Shown in pieces: positions 27,787-36,217 of a stretch of DNA of 64,000 bases. The stretch's first letter is position 1; every line of letters begins with the position of its first letter. A program made the translations under genes and the position numbers. The DNA is from Arcanobacterium_A bovis. GTDB taxonomy: Bacteria > Actinomycetota > Actinomycetes > Actinomycetales > Actinomycetaceae. The DNA lies in NCBI RefSeq assembly GCF_042655305.1, contig NZ_JBHSLR010000009.1, one strand, 5' to 3'. A model generated the notes under the pieces. The model was not told the DNA's origin, did no database searches, and saw only the letters and a program-made list of their open reading frames with translations.

Positions 27787-28412
27787 CAGTTGTCGCCTCC
27801 AGTGCGGCCAGTCCCTGCGTGGTCGTCCCCTGCGCCGTCGTTACCAGTGCGGTCGTTCCCGAAAAATTGATTTTGTAGCTCGGACGGTAGCTCGCTGGTG
27901 TGGAGAGCTCCTTTGAGTTCAGCAACTGGCGCAGCTCCCAAGATTATCTGTTCAATGATTGGATCGAGTGAATTGAGCAGTAATCCAGGTGCGATTTCGT
28001 CTCCCAGTTTTTGATCAATCACTCTCCGTGCCGTAACCAGGCCAGATACGCCCGGTTCCCCACCGACGTCGTCGCCCAACTCTGCACTGATAAGCACCAC
28101 TCCGTAGCCTGGCGCCATTCGAGACAGTTGCGCCGCAATCGCGGTGGGCTCGTTCGGATCTTGAGCAGCGTCCTGAGATTGCACTCCCGCAGCGTGTTCT
28201 GAGGCTACGTCAGCTCCGAGTTCAGGTTCGCCGCCCAGAAGTTCTGCGATATCCCAGTCATCAAAAGTTGGAACCGGAACGTCACGAGTGACGATTACTC
28301 CCGAACGAGTTTGCAATACGTGTGCGTCCACCTTGTGTAACGCCAAAATTGCCGCCACAACCTCTGGCTTATCAAAAGGCGTGAGCACCACAATACGTTT
28401 ACGTGAGCTCAC
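27786..28412 (-). CDS. unknown protein of the his operon with pentapeptide repeat tail
   Basis: 208-residue cytoplasmic protein not recognised with a defined function. It is locked into the his operon: its GTG overlaps the hisB stop by 4 bases (frame GTGA) and its stop overlaps the hisH start by one. The N-terminal half starts with a basic strand (RKRIVVLTP) and a helix-rich segment; a middle stretch (about 70-100) is low in complexity and acidic; the tail from about residue 184 is five Gly/Asp/Asn-rich units of five residues (GNDRT, GNDGA, GDDHA, GTGRT, GGDN). An unknown gene between hisB and hisH is known in other Actinobacteria. No catalytic motif is visible. Confidence 0.75.
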   Translation of the reverse strand: MSSRKRIVVLTPFDKPEVVAAILALHKVDAHVLQTRSGVIVTRDVPVPTFDDWDIAELLGGEPELGADVASEHAAGVQSQDAAQDPNEPTAIAAQLSRMAPGYGVVLISAELGDDVGGEPGVSGLVTARRVIDQKLGDEIAPGLLLNSLDPIIEQIILGAAPVAELKGALHTSELPSELQNQFFGNDRTGNDGAGDDHAGTGRTGGDN

Positions 28413-29011
28413 AGTGCACCTTTCGTTGACGGAACGCCCTCAACGCGATCATCGCGGGCAACAGCAGCGCGCAGAGCTCGCGCAAGTGATTTGAACTGCG
28501 CTTCTACAATATGGTGTGGATCGCGCCCATAGAGAAGTTCAATGTGCAAGCATATCCCGGCGTTGTAGGCCAAAGACTCGAAAAAGTGGCGCGTCATAGA
28601 ACCAGTGAAATGCCCACCGATCAGGTGATACTCCTGCCCAGCTGGCTCCCCACGATGTACTACATAAGGCCGCCCCGCCACATCTACGACGGCGCGTGCC
28701 AGAGCTTCGTCGAGAGGAACGAGAGCATCGCCAAAACGGGCAATTCCCGTTTTATCGCCAAGTGCTGTTTGGAGAGCTTGTCCAAAGCAAATTGCCGTAT
28801 CTTCAACAGTGTGGTGCACGTCGATATGAACATCGCCCTTAGCCTGAACGCGCAAGTCGATCAGGGAATGTTTACCCAGCGCAGTGAGCATATGGTCGAA
28901 GAATGGCACGCCGGTATCAACATCGGTGCGCCCGTGCCCATCGAGATTAATTTCTACCGAAATCGCCGACTCGGATGTTTCTCGGGCAAAACTCGCAATC
29001 CGCTCACTCAT
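28409..29011 (-). CDS. hisB: imidazoleglycerol-phosphate dehydratase
   Basis: Manganese enzyme of histidine synthesis that removes water from imidazoleglycerol phosphate. The 200-residue protein has the family His-rich motifs: FFDHMLTALGKH (near 38-49), DVHHTVEDTAI (near 65-75) and FFESLAYNAGICLH (near 141-154). It is the stand-alone dehydratase form, without the phosphatase domain of enterobacteria. ATG start; hisC lies 58 bases upstream. Confidence 0.97.
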   Translation of the reverse strand: MSERIASFARETSESAISVEINLDGHGRTDVDTGVPFFDHMLTALGKHSLIDLRVQAKGDVHIDVHHTVEDTAICFGQALQTALGDKTGIARFGDALVPLDEALARAVVDVAGRPYVVHRGEPAGQEYHLIGGHFTGSMTRHFFESLAYNAGICLHIELLYGRDPHHIVEAQFKSLARALRAAVARDDRVEGVPSTKGAL

Positions 29012-29069
29012 GGTTGCGCCTTCCTCAGAATTCCTTGCTTTTGTATAGTGCTAGGTTAGCGTTTTCAGT

Positions 29070-30293
29070 TTACATGTGGTCGACATACGCCTTGTGCAGC
29101 GCCGAGAGGAAACGTTCCTTTTCGGCTGGCGTACCAACGCTCACTCGTAACCAGCCGTCCGGCCCAACTTCCCTAATCAGCACGCCTTCGTTAAGTAAAT
29201 CTTGCCATGTTTGGTGACGATTAGCGATTTTGCCAAAAAACACAAAATTCGCATCTGACGGCGCAATCTCAAAGCCCATTTCTTGCAATGAGCAAGCTAA
29301 CGAGTCGCGGTCGGCACGGATTTGTGCCACTTGCTCCATCAACGCTGATCGATTTGTCAGGGCTGCTGAGGCGGCGGCCTGAGTGATGGCGGAAAGATGA
29401 TACGGCAAGCGCACGAGCATAATCTGCTCAATGATCGATTTTGCCGCAGCCATATAACCCAATCGCAATCCAGCAGCACCGAAGGCCTTCGACATAGTCC
29501 TCGTAACAATGAGGTGCTCGTAGCGATCAAGCAGCTCTAAAGCACTGGGAACGCCCTCACGTCGAAATTCTGCATAGGCTTCGTCTACCACGACGATCGT
29601 CGCGGTGCGGCGTGCAGGAACGCCGTCGTCGTCAGTAACACAGACGTCGGTATCGCGCGTCACCGCATTGTCTCGCGTTGCGCCGTCGCTCGCAAGCGGA
29701 CCAGACTCGCGTGTGAGCTCGAGAATTTCACGCAACTCAGCTTCGCTTAACGCGGTACCGGTTGGATTGTTTGGTGAGGCAAGAAAGACGACGCTCGGGT
29801 GGTGAACGTCAAGCACTCGCCGTATTTCGTCAAAATCAAGTGAGAAGTCCGGTTTGCGCGTGCCAGCAACCCACGTGCTGAATGAATCGCGTGTATATTC
29901 GGGATACATCGAATAACTGGGCAAAAAACTTGCCACCACACGCTGCGGTCCAGCAAAGGCCTGCAAAATATGCATCATGATCTCGTTGGAACCATTAGCA
30001 GCCCAGATCAAATCGGGGGCAATTCGCACGCCAGACTCCTCCGCAAGGTAATCAGAGAGGTCGCACCGAAGCTTTGAAAAATCGCGGTCTGGGTAGCGGT
30101 TGAGATCTTTTATGGCCGCGGTAACGGAAGCACTGATCGCCTCGCACAGATCGCTTGAGGGCGAATATGGGTTTTCGTTCACATTAAGACGCACGGGTAC
30201 GTCGAGTTGTGGAGCGCCATACGGTGATTGCCCACGTAGATCGGCACGGAAGGGCAAAAATACGTCCCGAGTTGGGTTTGTTTCTTGCTCCAA
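29070..30293 (-). CDS. hisC: histidinol-phosphate aminotransferase
   Basis: PLP enzyme converting imidazole-acetol phosphate and glutamate to histidinol phosphate. The 407-residue protein has the class II aminotransferase fold, with the PLP lysine in TRTMSKAFGAAGLRLGY near residue 260-276. A stretch around residues 195-220 (between LTRESGPLAS and VPARRTATIV) is an insertion relative to usual HisC, Asp-rich. TTG start with AAGGGGAGG upstream. It is the first gene of this his block; hisD is separated from it by the metal transporter gene on the plus strand. Confidence 0.95.
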   Translation of the reverse strand: MEQETNPTRDVFLPFRADLRGQSPYGAPQLDVPVRLNVNENPYSPSSDLCEAISASVTAAIKDLNRYPDRDFSKLRCDLSDYLAEESGVRIAPDLIWAANGSNEIMMHILQAFAGPQRVVASFLPSYSMYPEYTRDSFSTWVAGTRKPDFSLDFDEIRRVLDVHHPSVVFLASPNNPTGTALSEAELREILELTRESGPLASDGATRDNAVTRDTDVCVTDDDGVPARRTATIVVVDEAYAEFRREGVPSALELLDRYEHLIVTRTMSKAFGAAGLRLGYMAAAKSIIEQIMLVRLPYHLSAITQAAASAALTNRSALMEQVAQIRADRDSLACSLQEMGFEIAPSDANFVFFGKIANRHQTWQDLLNEGVLIREVGPDGWLRVSVGTPAEKERFLSALHKAYVDHM

Positions 30294-30308
30294 GGTAAGC
30301 CTCCCCTT
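30292..30308. promoter_or_regulatory. IdeR/DtxR-box-like sequence before the VIT transporter gene
   Basis: The 17 bases match the core of the DtxR/IdeR iron-repressor consensus AGGTTAGCCTAACCT at 12 of 15 positions. It lies 38 bases upstream of the VIT-family gene on the plus strand. On the minus strand the same bases contain the hisC ribosome-binding site, so the match may be accidental. Confidence 0.3.
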
Positions 30309-30345
30309 GCTGGTATTAATTGAAAAAACTCAATATTTTCGAACT

Positions 30346-31113
30346 ATGAACAATGTTAGCGCGTGTAATAATTGCGTGGAGGACAATACAGATGTTGAGA
30401 CTTTGGAAGTCATTGAGGCTCAAGACGGCGCGATGAATTCGCGGCTCAACTGGTTGCGTGCCGGAGTGCTCGGTGCCAACGACGGTATTGTGTCGACCGC
30501 TGGTCTGGTAGTTGGCGTTGCTGGTGCAGCCGTTAATTCCCACGCCCTTTTCGTATCTGGCGTGGCGGGTCTTGTTGCAGGCGCGCTATCAATGGCTGCC
30601 GGTGAGTTTGTGTCTGTTTCTACACAGCGCGATTCGGAACGGGCAGCGCTTGTGCGGCAACGTAAAGCTATTGCGAAAGATCCGGTTGGTTCACAGCGCA
30701 GACTGGCTGGAATTATTGCCGGGCATGGAGTGTCAAAGTTTTTAGCAACTCGCATGGCAAGCGAATTGAGCCGAACAGATCAAGACGCTGAAGCTGCACA
30801 TGCTCGCTTTGAATTGGGCATCGATCCCGCTGAGCTCACAAATCCGTGGCACGCTGCGCTTGCCTCGATGGCAGCCTTTGCGCTTGGCGCGATTATCCCG
30901 CTGCTTGCTATTTTGCTTAGCCCTACGCAGTGGGCGGTGACTATCACGGTGATTGCTGTGAGCGTTTCTTTAACGATCACTGGAGCGGTATCGGCAAAAC
31001 TCGGCGAAGCCCCAGTGATACCCGCAACGATTAGGAATATTGTGTGGGGCAATATCGCCATGATCGTCACATACGGTATTGGTTCTTTGGTGGGCGGTTT
31101 GGGGCCAGCATAA
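30346..31113 (+). CDS. VIT1/CCC1-family iron/manganese transporter
   Basis: Integral membrane transporter of the VIT1/CCC1 family, about 255 residues, probably moving Fe2+ or Mn2+. The family signature NRLNWLRAGVLGANDGIVSTAG-like block starts near residue 31 (seen here as SRLNWLRAG, then ANDGIVSTAG), followed by a membrane helix, the GALSMAAGEFVSVSTQ segment, a cytoplasmic cation-binding helical region, and three more membrane helices at the C-terminus. ATG at 30346 chosen; an ATG at 30433 is possible. It lies between hisD and hisC on the opposite strand. Possible iron control is noted at 30292-30308. Confidence 0.92.
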   Translation: MNNVSACNNCVEDNTDVETLEVIEAQDGAMNSRLNWLRAGVLGANDGIVSTAGLVVGVAGAAVNSHALFVSGVAGLVAGALSMAAGEFVSVSTQRDSERAALVRQRKAIAKDPVGSQRRLAGIIAGHGVSKFLATRMASELSRTDQDAEAAHARFELGIDPAELTNPWHAALASMAAFALGAIIPLLAILLSPTQWAVTITVIAVSVSLTITGAVSAKLGEAPVIPATIRNIVWGNIAMIVTYGIGSLVGGLGPA

Positions 31114-31151
31114 AGAACTCAACCAACGCTGCTATGACGAACTACACTCGA

Positions 31152-31181
31152 CCGATTTGCCGCTTTATTGCGCCAAATCGG
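31152..31181. terminator. bidirectional terminator between the VIT gene and hisD
   Basis: Arms 31152-31159 and 31174-31181 (CCGATTTG/CAAATCGG) pair perfectly, and after one mismatch CGC/GCG extends the stem around a TTTATT loop. The stem ends in the convergent gap of 83 bases, so it can serve both genes. Confidence 0.55.
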
Positions 31182-31196
31182 CCGAATGGTATTCAT

Positions 31197-32534
31197 CTAA
31201 AGCTGATCGTTGATCCGCACTTCCAACGAATGTGCATGCGCCGGTAAATCCTCGTCCACGGCAATCGCAGCCAAAGCCGGATACAAACCACTCATCGCTT
31301 CGCGCGTGTATTCAATCTCCTGCACTGGCTTAATAAAAGCCATCACGTTGAGCCCCGCAGCAAAGCGAGCAGTGCCACCCGTAGGCAACACATGGTTCGA
31401 TCCTGCCATATAGTCACCCAATGGAACCGGCGAAAATGCGCCAACGAAAATCGCACCTGCATTATGAATCTTCTGCGCCACGTCGCGCGCCTGCGCGGTG
31501 TGAATCTCTAAGTGTTCAGCGCCATAAGCATTAGCAACCTGCACAGACTGCCCCAAATCACTTGTGATAACCACACCAGACTGCGGCCCACTCAAAGCCG
31601 TACGCACGCGCTGAGAATGCTTCGTCTGCACAATTTGCTGCTCTAATGCTTCTTCTACCCTGGATACCAAATCGAGTGAATGAGTAATCAGTACCGACGC
31701 AGCGCAAGGATCGTGCTCAGCTTGCGACACCAAATCAGCCGCCACATACTCAGGGCGTGCCGTTTCATCAGCAATAATGGCAATCTCAGTGGTTCCTGCT
31801 TCGGCGTCAATCCCCACGATGCCATGTACCGCTCGCTTCGCCGCAGCCACATAAATATTGCCTGGTCCGGTCACCACATCTACAGGCTCGCACAGCACTT
31901 CGCCGTCGCGCTGAATATCTTCACCACGCGCACCATAGGCGAACATAGCAATCGCTTGCGCGCCGCCCACCGCATACACTTCCGTGATTCCCAACAGCTT
32001 ACAAGCTGCCAAAATCGTGGGATGTGGGAGCCCGCCATGTTCCTTTTGCGGAGGTGACGCCAAAGCAATCGTCTCTACACCCGCCACCTGTGCCGCCACC
32101 GCATTATGTATCACCGACGACGGATACACAGCCAAGCCCCCAGGCACATACAATCCAACGCGCTTAACCGGAATCCACCGCTGACGCACCACGCCACCCG
32201 GAACGATCTGCGTCTCTTTCGGCTGCGGCAACTGTGCCTCATGGCCACGGCGATTGTGGTCAATCGACATCAGCAAACCCTCACGCAGATCAGCGCTGAG
32301 CTCTGCCTCGGCTTGGTCAAGCGCAGCTTGGGGCACCCGCAAATACTCGGGCCGCACGCCGTCGAAACGCTCAGCCAAATCGCGCAACGCAACTGCACCG
32401 GCGTCGCGAACTGCATTAATAATCGGCAGCACGGCGTCGAGAGCGCGTTCAATATTCAACTCTGCGCGCGGCAGCGCCTTCGCAAGCTCTGTCTGCGTTA
32501 AGTCACGTCCACGAAGATCTACCTGATTGAGCAT
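31197..32534 (-). CDS. hisD: histidinol dehydrogenase
   Basis: Zinc enzyme of the last two steps of histidine synthesis, oxidising histidinol to histidine with NAD. The 445-residue protein carries the family signature IDAEAGTTEIAIIADETA (near residue 245-262) and the zinc/substrate region LGDYMAGSNHVLPTGG (near 370-385). ATG start 6 bases after the uppS stop, so it belongs to the recO-uppS-hisD transcript rather than the hisC block. Downstream it converges with the metal transporter gene. Confidence 0.97.
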   Translation of the reverse strand: MLNQVDLRGRDLTQTELAKALPRAELNIERALDAVLPIINAVRDAGAVALRDLAERFDGVRPEYLRVPQAALDQAEAELSADLREGLLMSIDHNRRGHEAQLPQPKETQIVPGGVVRQRWIPVKRVGLYVPGGLAVYPSSVIHNAVAAQVAGVETIALASPPQKEHGGLPHPTILAACKLLGITEVYAVGGAQAIAMFAYGARGEDIQRDGEVLCEPVDVVTGPGNIYVAAAKRAVHGIVGIDAEAGTTEIAIIADETARPEYVAADLVSQAEHDPCAASVLITHSLDLVSRVEEALEQQIVQTKHSQRVRTALSGPQSGVVITSDLGQSVQVANAYGAEHLEIHTAQARDVAQKIHNAGAIFVGAFSPVPLGDYMAGSNHVLPTGGTARFAAGLNVMAFIKPVQEIEYTREAMSGLYPALAAIAVDEDLPAHAHSLEVRINDQL

Positions 32535-32540
32535 CTGCGC

Positions 32541-33326
32541 CTACCCTTCCGTCACGGTATCGACCGCTGTACCAAATCTGCGATCACGGTTAGCGTACCT
32601 GCAAATACAGTCCCACAGGTGCCGACGATCAAAATCTGGCCACGCCTCATCCACAAACATGAACTCAGCATAGCTTGACTGCCACAACATGAAATTAGAA
32701 ATGCGCTGCTCACCACCAGTGCGAATGAACAAATCTACCGGTGGCAAATGCGGATGATAGAGGTTGCGCGAAATCGTTTCTGGGGTGATGCGCTCAGCTT
32801 TCAAGTCACCGCGCGCAACCCGAGCAGCAATATTGCGCACCGCGTCCGTCACCTCGGCCTGGCCTCCATAGTTCACACAAAAATTCACGGTGATGACGTC
32901 GTTCCCCCGGGTGAGTTCCTCAGCTTCTTTCAGCTCTTTTATTACAGACTTCCACAGGCGTGGCTGCCTGCCTGACCACAGGATTTTCACGCCCCACGAG
33001 TTGAGTTCATCTCGACGCCGGTGGATCACGTCGCGTGAATACCCCATAAGGAACGCAACTTCTTGCGGTGAACGCCGCCAGTTCTCGGTGGAAAAAGCGT
33101 AAACGGACACCACGCGCACGCCCATTTCGATCGCTCCAGCAATAACATCCATCAATGAAAGCTCGCCGGCTTTGTGTCCCTCGGTTCTAGGCAGATTCCG
33201 TGCATTTGCCCATCGACCGTTGCCATCCATCACAATTGCAATATGTGCGGGCACTTTATTGGCATCGCACGCAGGTGCAATAGCTCCAGAGGCGTGTTTG
33301 GGAGGAACACGGTACTTGTCAGTCAT
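32541..33326 (-). CDS. uppS: isoprenyl (undecaprenyl/decaprenyl) diphosphate synthase
   Basis: cis-Prenyltransferase making the lipid carrier for cell-wall precursors. The 261-residue protein has the catalytic aspartate block HIAIVMDGNGRWANARNLPR near residue 28-47, the FSTENWRR segment near residue 82 and the RTGGEQRISNFMLWQ substrate region near 206-220. ATG start overlaps the recO stop by 4 bases (ATGA). Chain length cannot be read from sequence; actinobacterial homologues often make decaprenyl diphosphate. Confidence 0.96.
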   Translation of the reverse strand: MTDKYRVPPKHASGAIAPACDANKVPAHIAIVMDGNGRWANARNLPRTEGHKAGELSLMDVIAGAIEMGVRVVSVYAFSTENWRRSPQEVAFLMGYSRDVIHRRRDELNSWGVKILWSGRQPRLWKSVIKELKEAEELTRGNDVITVNFCVNYGGQAEVTDAVRNIAARVARGDLKAERITPETISRNLYHPHLPPVDLFIRTGGEQRISNFMLWQSSYAEFMFVDEAWPDFDRRHLWDCICRYANRDRRFGTAVDTVTEG

Positions 33327-34066
33327 GAAATCAACCTACTATCCACATATTTCAAGGAACGCACCTGCTTTTCCATATGCCATTGCAAATACGCTCCGAT
33401 AATAGCACCAGCACTCTTTCGGGTGGGCTCATCAGCAAGGGCGGCAATCTTCCAATCTCCTGAGATCAGCGCGCCCAATAGCTGCCAGGTTTCCACACTC
33501 GGAATCGCACAACCCGCCGGACGGCAATCGGCGCATACCGCGCCACCAATATGCACATTCAATGCCTCGTGCGGCCCTTCAACTCCACACCGTGCGCACT
33601 CAAATACTGCAAATTCCCAACCGGAATATTTCATCGCGCGCAAAATATAGGAGTACAAGATAAGGTCTTGGTGGTGTGCGCCAGTAGCCATTGCGTGTAG
33701 CGCCCCGTGTAGAAGGAGAAACTGAGCTAAATCAGGTTCGCCCTCGGTAGACATCAGCTGATCGGCTGTCTCGAGTAAAGCACTCGCAGCCGTATAGAGA
33801 TCATAGTGCGTGATGATCGAGCGATGATACTCATTAATCGTCTCTACCTGGGTAATCACGTCAAGCGTTCGCCCATAATATAGTTGAACGTCCACATGAG
33901 AAAATGGTTCAAGTCTTGCACCGAAGCGCGACTTCGTTTTGCGCACGCCCTTTGCAATACCCCGAATTTTCCCATGCTCGCGCGAAAACATCGTGATAAT
34001 ACGATCTGCTTCACCCAAATCGTGGGTGCGAAGCACAATCGCTTGGTCACGATAGGTTTTGTTCAT
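33323..34066 (-). CDS. recO: DNA repair protein RecO
   Basis: Loads RecA on SSB-coated single-stranded DNA together with RecR. The 247-residue protein has the N-terminal OB-fold (YRDQAIVLRTHDLGEADRIITMFS-type block, here at residues 4-27) and the C-terminal zinc finger CxRCG ... C-x2-C with CARCGVEG near residue 155 and CADCRPAGC near 178. Normal length. ATG at 34066 with weak ribosome-binding site. First gene of recO-uppS-hisD. Confidence 0.95.
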   Translation of the reverse strand: MNKTYRDQAIVLRTHDLGEADRIITMFSREHGKIRGIAKGVRKTKSRFGARLEPFSHVDVQLYYGRTLDVITQVETINEYHRSIITHYDLYTAASALLETADQLMSTEGEPDLAQFLLLHGALHAMATGAHHQDLILYSYILRAMKYSGWEFAVFECARCGVEGPHEALNVHIGGAVCADCRPAGCAIPSVETWQLLGALISGDWKIAALADEPTRKSAGAIIGAYLQWHMEKQVRSLKYVDSRLIS

Positions 34067-34191
34067 TTTTCTAGAATATCCCTAAATTGGCCAAAACACG
34101 GTATTTGAAATACCTTTTTGCGATGTTTCAATGCGGATTCGCTTAACTTTTCATCACCGTGTCACTCACGTGCCGCGCGCATCGCCACTCC

Positions 34192-35979
34192 TTAGCGCAG
34201 CGCTCGATTCACCGCCGACACAATCGCGTTAAATGCAGCGCGAATCGTAGAAGAATCTACGCCTACGCCCCACAAGATTTGCCCGCCAATATTACATTCC
34301 ACATACGAAGCTGCCCGGGCGTCCCCACCGGCAGACATCGCGTGTTCCACGTAATCCAAAATCTCAATCTCAATGCCGAGTTGAGCAATGGCACGCACGA
34401 ATGCATCAATCGGGCCATTTCCAGCCGCTTCAACCGTCCGATCTTCGCGCGCTGACTCATCTCCATCATTTAGCGCAACTGGCTGGGAAATCGTGACGGT
34501 CAAAACGGTCCGTGCGCCGTCGTCGTCAGCCCAAATATTGGTACCACGCAGCGCATACTTACCCCACGGCTGCAAATCAGGTGCCAGAATGTACGGCAAG
34601 AACTCATCAGCAAAAATACGCCACAACTGATCTGCGGTAATCTCGCCGCCAAAGCGATCCGTGTATCGTTGCACGATTCGCGCCAACTCGATTTGCAAGC
34701 GACGCGGAAGATCCATGCCGTGCACAGCGGACATCAAATATGCAATGCCGCCCTTGCCAGACTGCGAGTTTACCCGCACCACAGCTTCGTAGGTGCGTCC
34801 CACGTCTTTGGGATCAATAGGCAGATACGGCACATTCCAGACAACTGCGTTTTCGTCTCCTCCGGCTTGGGCAACCGCTTTTGCCCGCGCCGCGAATCCC
34901 TTTTTGATCGCGTCTTGATGCGATCCCGAAAACGAGGTGTACACCAAATCGCCTGCGTAAGGGGTGCGCGGCGGCACGTCCATATTCGTACAGTGCTCCA
35001 CAATGCGCCGAATCTCATCAATATTGGACACGTCCAGCTGCGGATCCACACCACTAGAAAACAGGTTCAAAGCCACCGTAATAAGATCGACGTTTCCGGT
35101 GCGCTCGCCGTGCCCAAACAGGCATCCCTCCACTCGATCCACACCTGCCAACAGTGCAAGCTCGGTGGTTGCAACGCCGGTTCCCCGATCATTGTGATTG
35201 TGAGCCGAAAGCGCCACAAATTCGCGCCGCGAGAGATTGCGGCTCATCCACTCAATCTGATCCGCGTACACATTCGGTGTGCATCTCTCCACTGTAGTGG
35301 GCAGATTCAAAATGATTTCACGATCCGCGTCAGGCTGCCACACGTCCATCACAGCTTCGCAAACTTCTAAAGCAAAATCGAGTTCAGTATCGACAAATAT
35401 TTCGGGCGAATACTCAAATCCCGCAATTGTGGTGTCGTCCAGCGTCTTTTCCATATAGGCGAGCACTTCCTGAGTGCCCGAAACTGCCAAGTGTTTCGTC
35501 TGCTCGCGGTCGTTATTGAAGACGACGGAGCGGAAAGTTGGCGACGTCGCATTGTACAGATGCACTGTAGCGCGCGGCAGACCCTGCAATGCGTCGATCG
35601 TGCGGTGGATGATCTCTGGGCGCGACTGCGTGAGCACTGAAATTGTTACGTCCTCAGGAACCAAATCTTCCTCAACCAAGGAACGTACAAAATCCCAATC
35701 GGTTTGTGATGCAGCCGGAAAACCGACTTCGATTTCCTTAACGCCAATATTGACCAGCAACTCAAAAATCTTGCGTTTCTGATCAGGATTCATCGGCTCA
35801 ATCAACGATTGATTGCCATCGCGCAAATCAGTTGAAAGCCACCGTGGCGCCCGGGTAATTCTATTATTTGGCCAGGTGCGATCTGGTAAAGCTATCGGGT
35901 TCGCATCGAGAAAATGCTGGTATTTTGCCGTTGGCATCGACGAATTGCTCTGTGCCCGATTGTATCCTTGGGTTTTCAT
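34192..35979 (-). CDS. leuA: 2-isopropylmalate synthase (long actinobacterial type)
   Basis: First committed enzyme of leucine synthesis, condensing acetyl-CoA with 2-oxoisovalerate. The 595-residue protein has the DmpG/LeuA TIM-barrel with the metal-binding DLRDGNQSL segment at about residues 50-58, the HNHNDRGTGVA-type second motif near 275-285 (seen as SAHNHNDRGTG) and a C-terminal regulatory LeuA-dimer domain for leucine feedback (from about 435). ATG start with a strong AAAGGAG site. A leucine leader and competing hairpins lie upstream. Convergent/downstream: a 125-base gap to recO. Confidence 0.97.
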   Translation of the reverse strand: MKTQGYNRAQSNSSMPTAKYQHFLDANPIALPDRTWPNNRITRAPRWLSTDLRDGNQSLIEPMNPDQKRKIFELLVNIGVKEIEVGFPAASQTDWDFVRSLVEEDLVPEDVTISVLTQSRPEIIHRTIDALQGLPRATVHLYNATSPTFRSVVFNNDREQTKHLAVSGTQEVLAYMEKTLDDTTIAGFEYSPEIFVDTELDFALEVCEAVMDVWQPDADREIILNLPTTVERCTPNVYADQIEWMSRNLSRREFVALSAHNHNDRGTGVATTELALLAGVDRVEGCLFGHGERTGNVDLITVALNLFSSGVDPQLDVSNIDEIRRIVEHCTNMDVPPRTPYAGDLVYTSFSGSHQDAIKKGFAARAKAVAQAGGDENAVVWNVPYLPIDPKDVGRTYEAVVRVNSQSGKGGIAYLMSAVHGMDLPRRLQIELARIVQRYTDRFGGEITADQLWRIFADEFLPYILAPDLQPWGKYALRGTNIWADDDGARTVLTVTISQPVALNDGDESAREDRTVEAAGNGPIDAFVRAIAQLGIEIEILDYVEHAMSAGGDARAASYVECNIGGQILWGVGVDSSTIRAAFNAIVSAVNRALR

Positions 35980-35999
35980 AACTCTCCTTTATGTAGCTA

Positions 36000-36059
36000 G
36001 TTCGTGGATCGACACCAGTTACCCGCGGAGAGGAGTCGATCTAGCGAACCTCGCCGCGG
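36000..36059 (-). promoter_or_regulatory. leuA attenuator: mutually exclusive stems
   Basis: Read on the minus strand: stem A pairs 36049-36059 with 36023-36033 (CCGCGGcGAGG / CCTCtCCGCGG, one mismatch); stem B pairs 36035-36049 with 36000-36013 (GTTCG..GATCGAC / GTCGATC..GAAC). The B 5' arm lies in the A loop, so both cannot form fully together. In addition CTCTCC in the A 3' arm is complementary to GGAGAG of the leuA ribosome-binding site. No U-run follows, so control of translation start is more likely than termination. Confidence 0.65.
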
Positions 36060-36094
36060 CCATTTAGAAGAAGAAACATCCCAACATTGTACAT
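36041..36094 (-). CDS. leuA leader peptide with three leucine codons
   Basis: A 17-residue frame, MYNVGMFLLLNGRGEVR, upstream of leuA. Three consecutive Leu codons (CTT CTT CTA, codons 8-10) directly precede the paired arms of the leader, as in translated amino-acid leader peptides. Its stop codon TAG lies inside the 5' arm of stem B. A start at the internal Met (codon 6) is possible. The upstream AAAGTGAAG is a modest ribosome-binding site. Leader peptides with competing structures upstream of leuA have been predicted in other Actinobacteria. Confidence 0.65.
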   Translation of the reverse strand: MYNVGMFLLLNGRGEVR

Positions 36095-36217
36095 ATCTTC
36101 ACTTTAAGATAAACGGCACTCGCACGCATATTGGCTCAAATTGTGGAATATCCACAATAAGAGCTCGGACGATAGTCAGCACTTGGATGAGATTGGGGAT
36201 TCGTGTATTGAGAATAA

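Noticed and set aside
30100..30345. Upstream extension of the VIT transporter frame
   Set aside because: This part is antisense to hisC and has no transporter character; the family start fits an ATG at 30346 or later.
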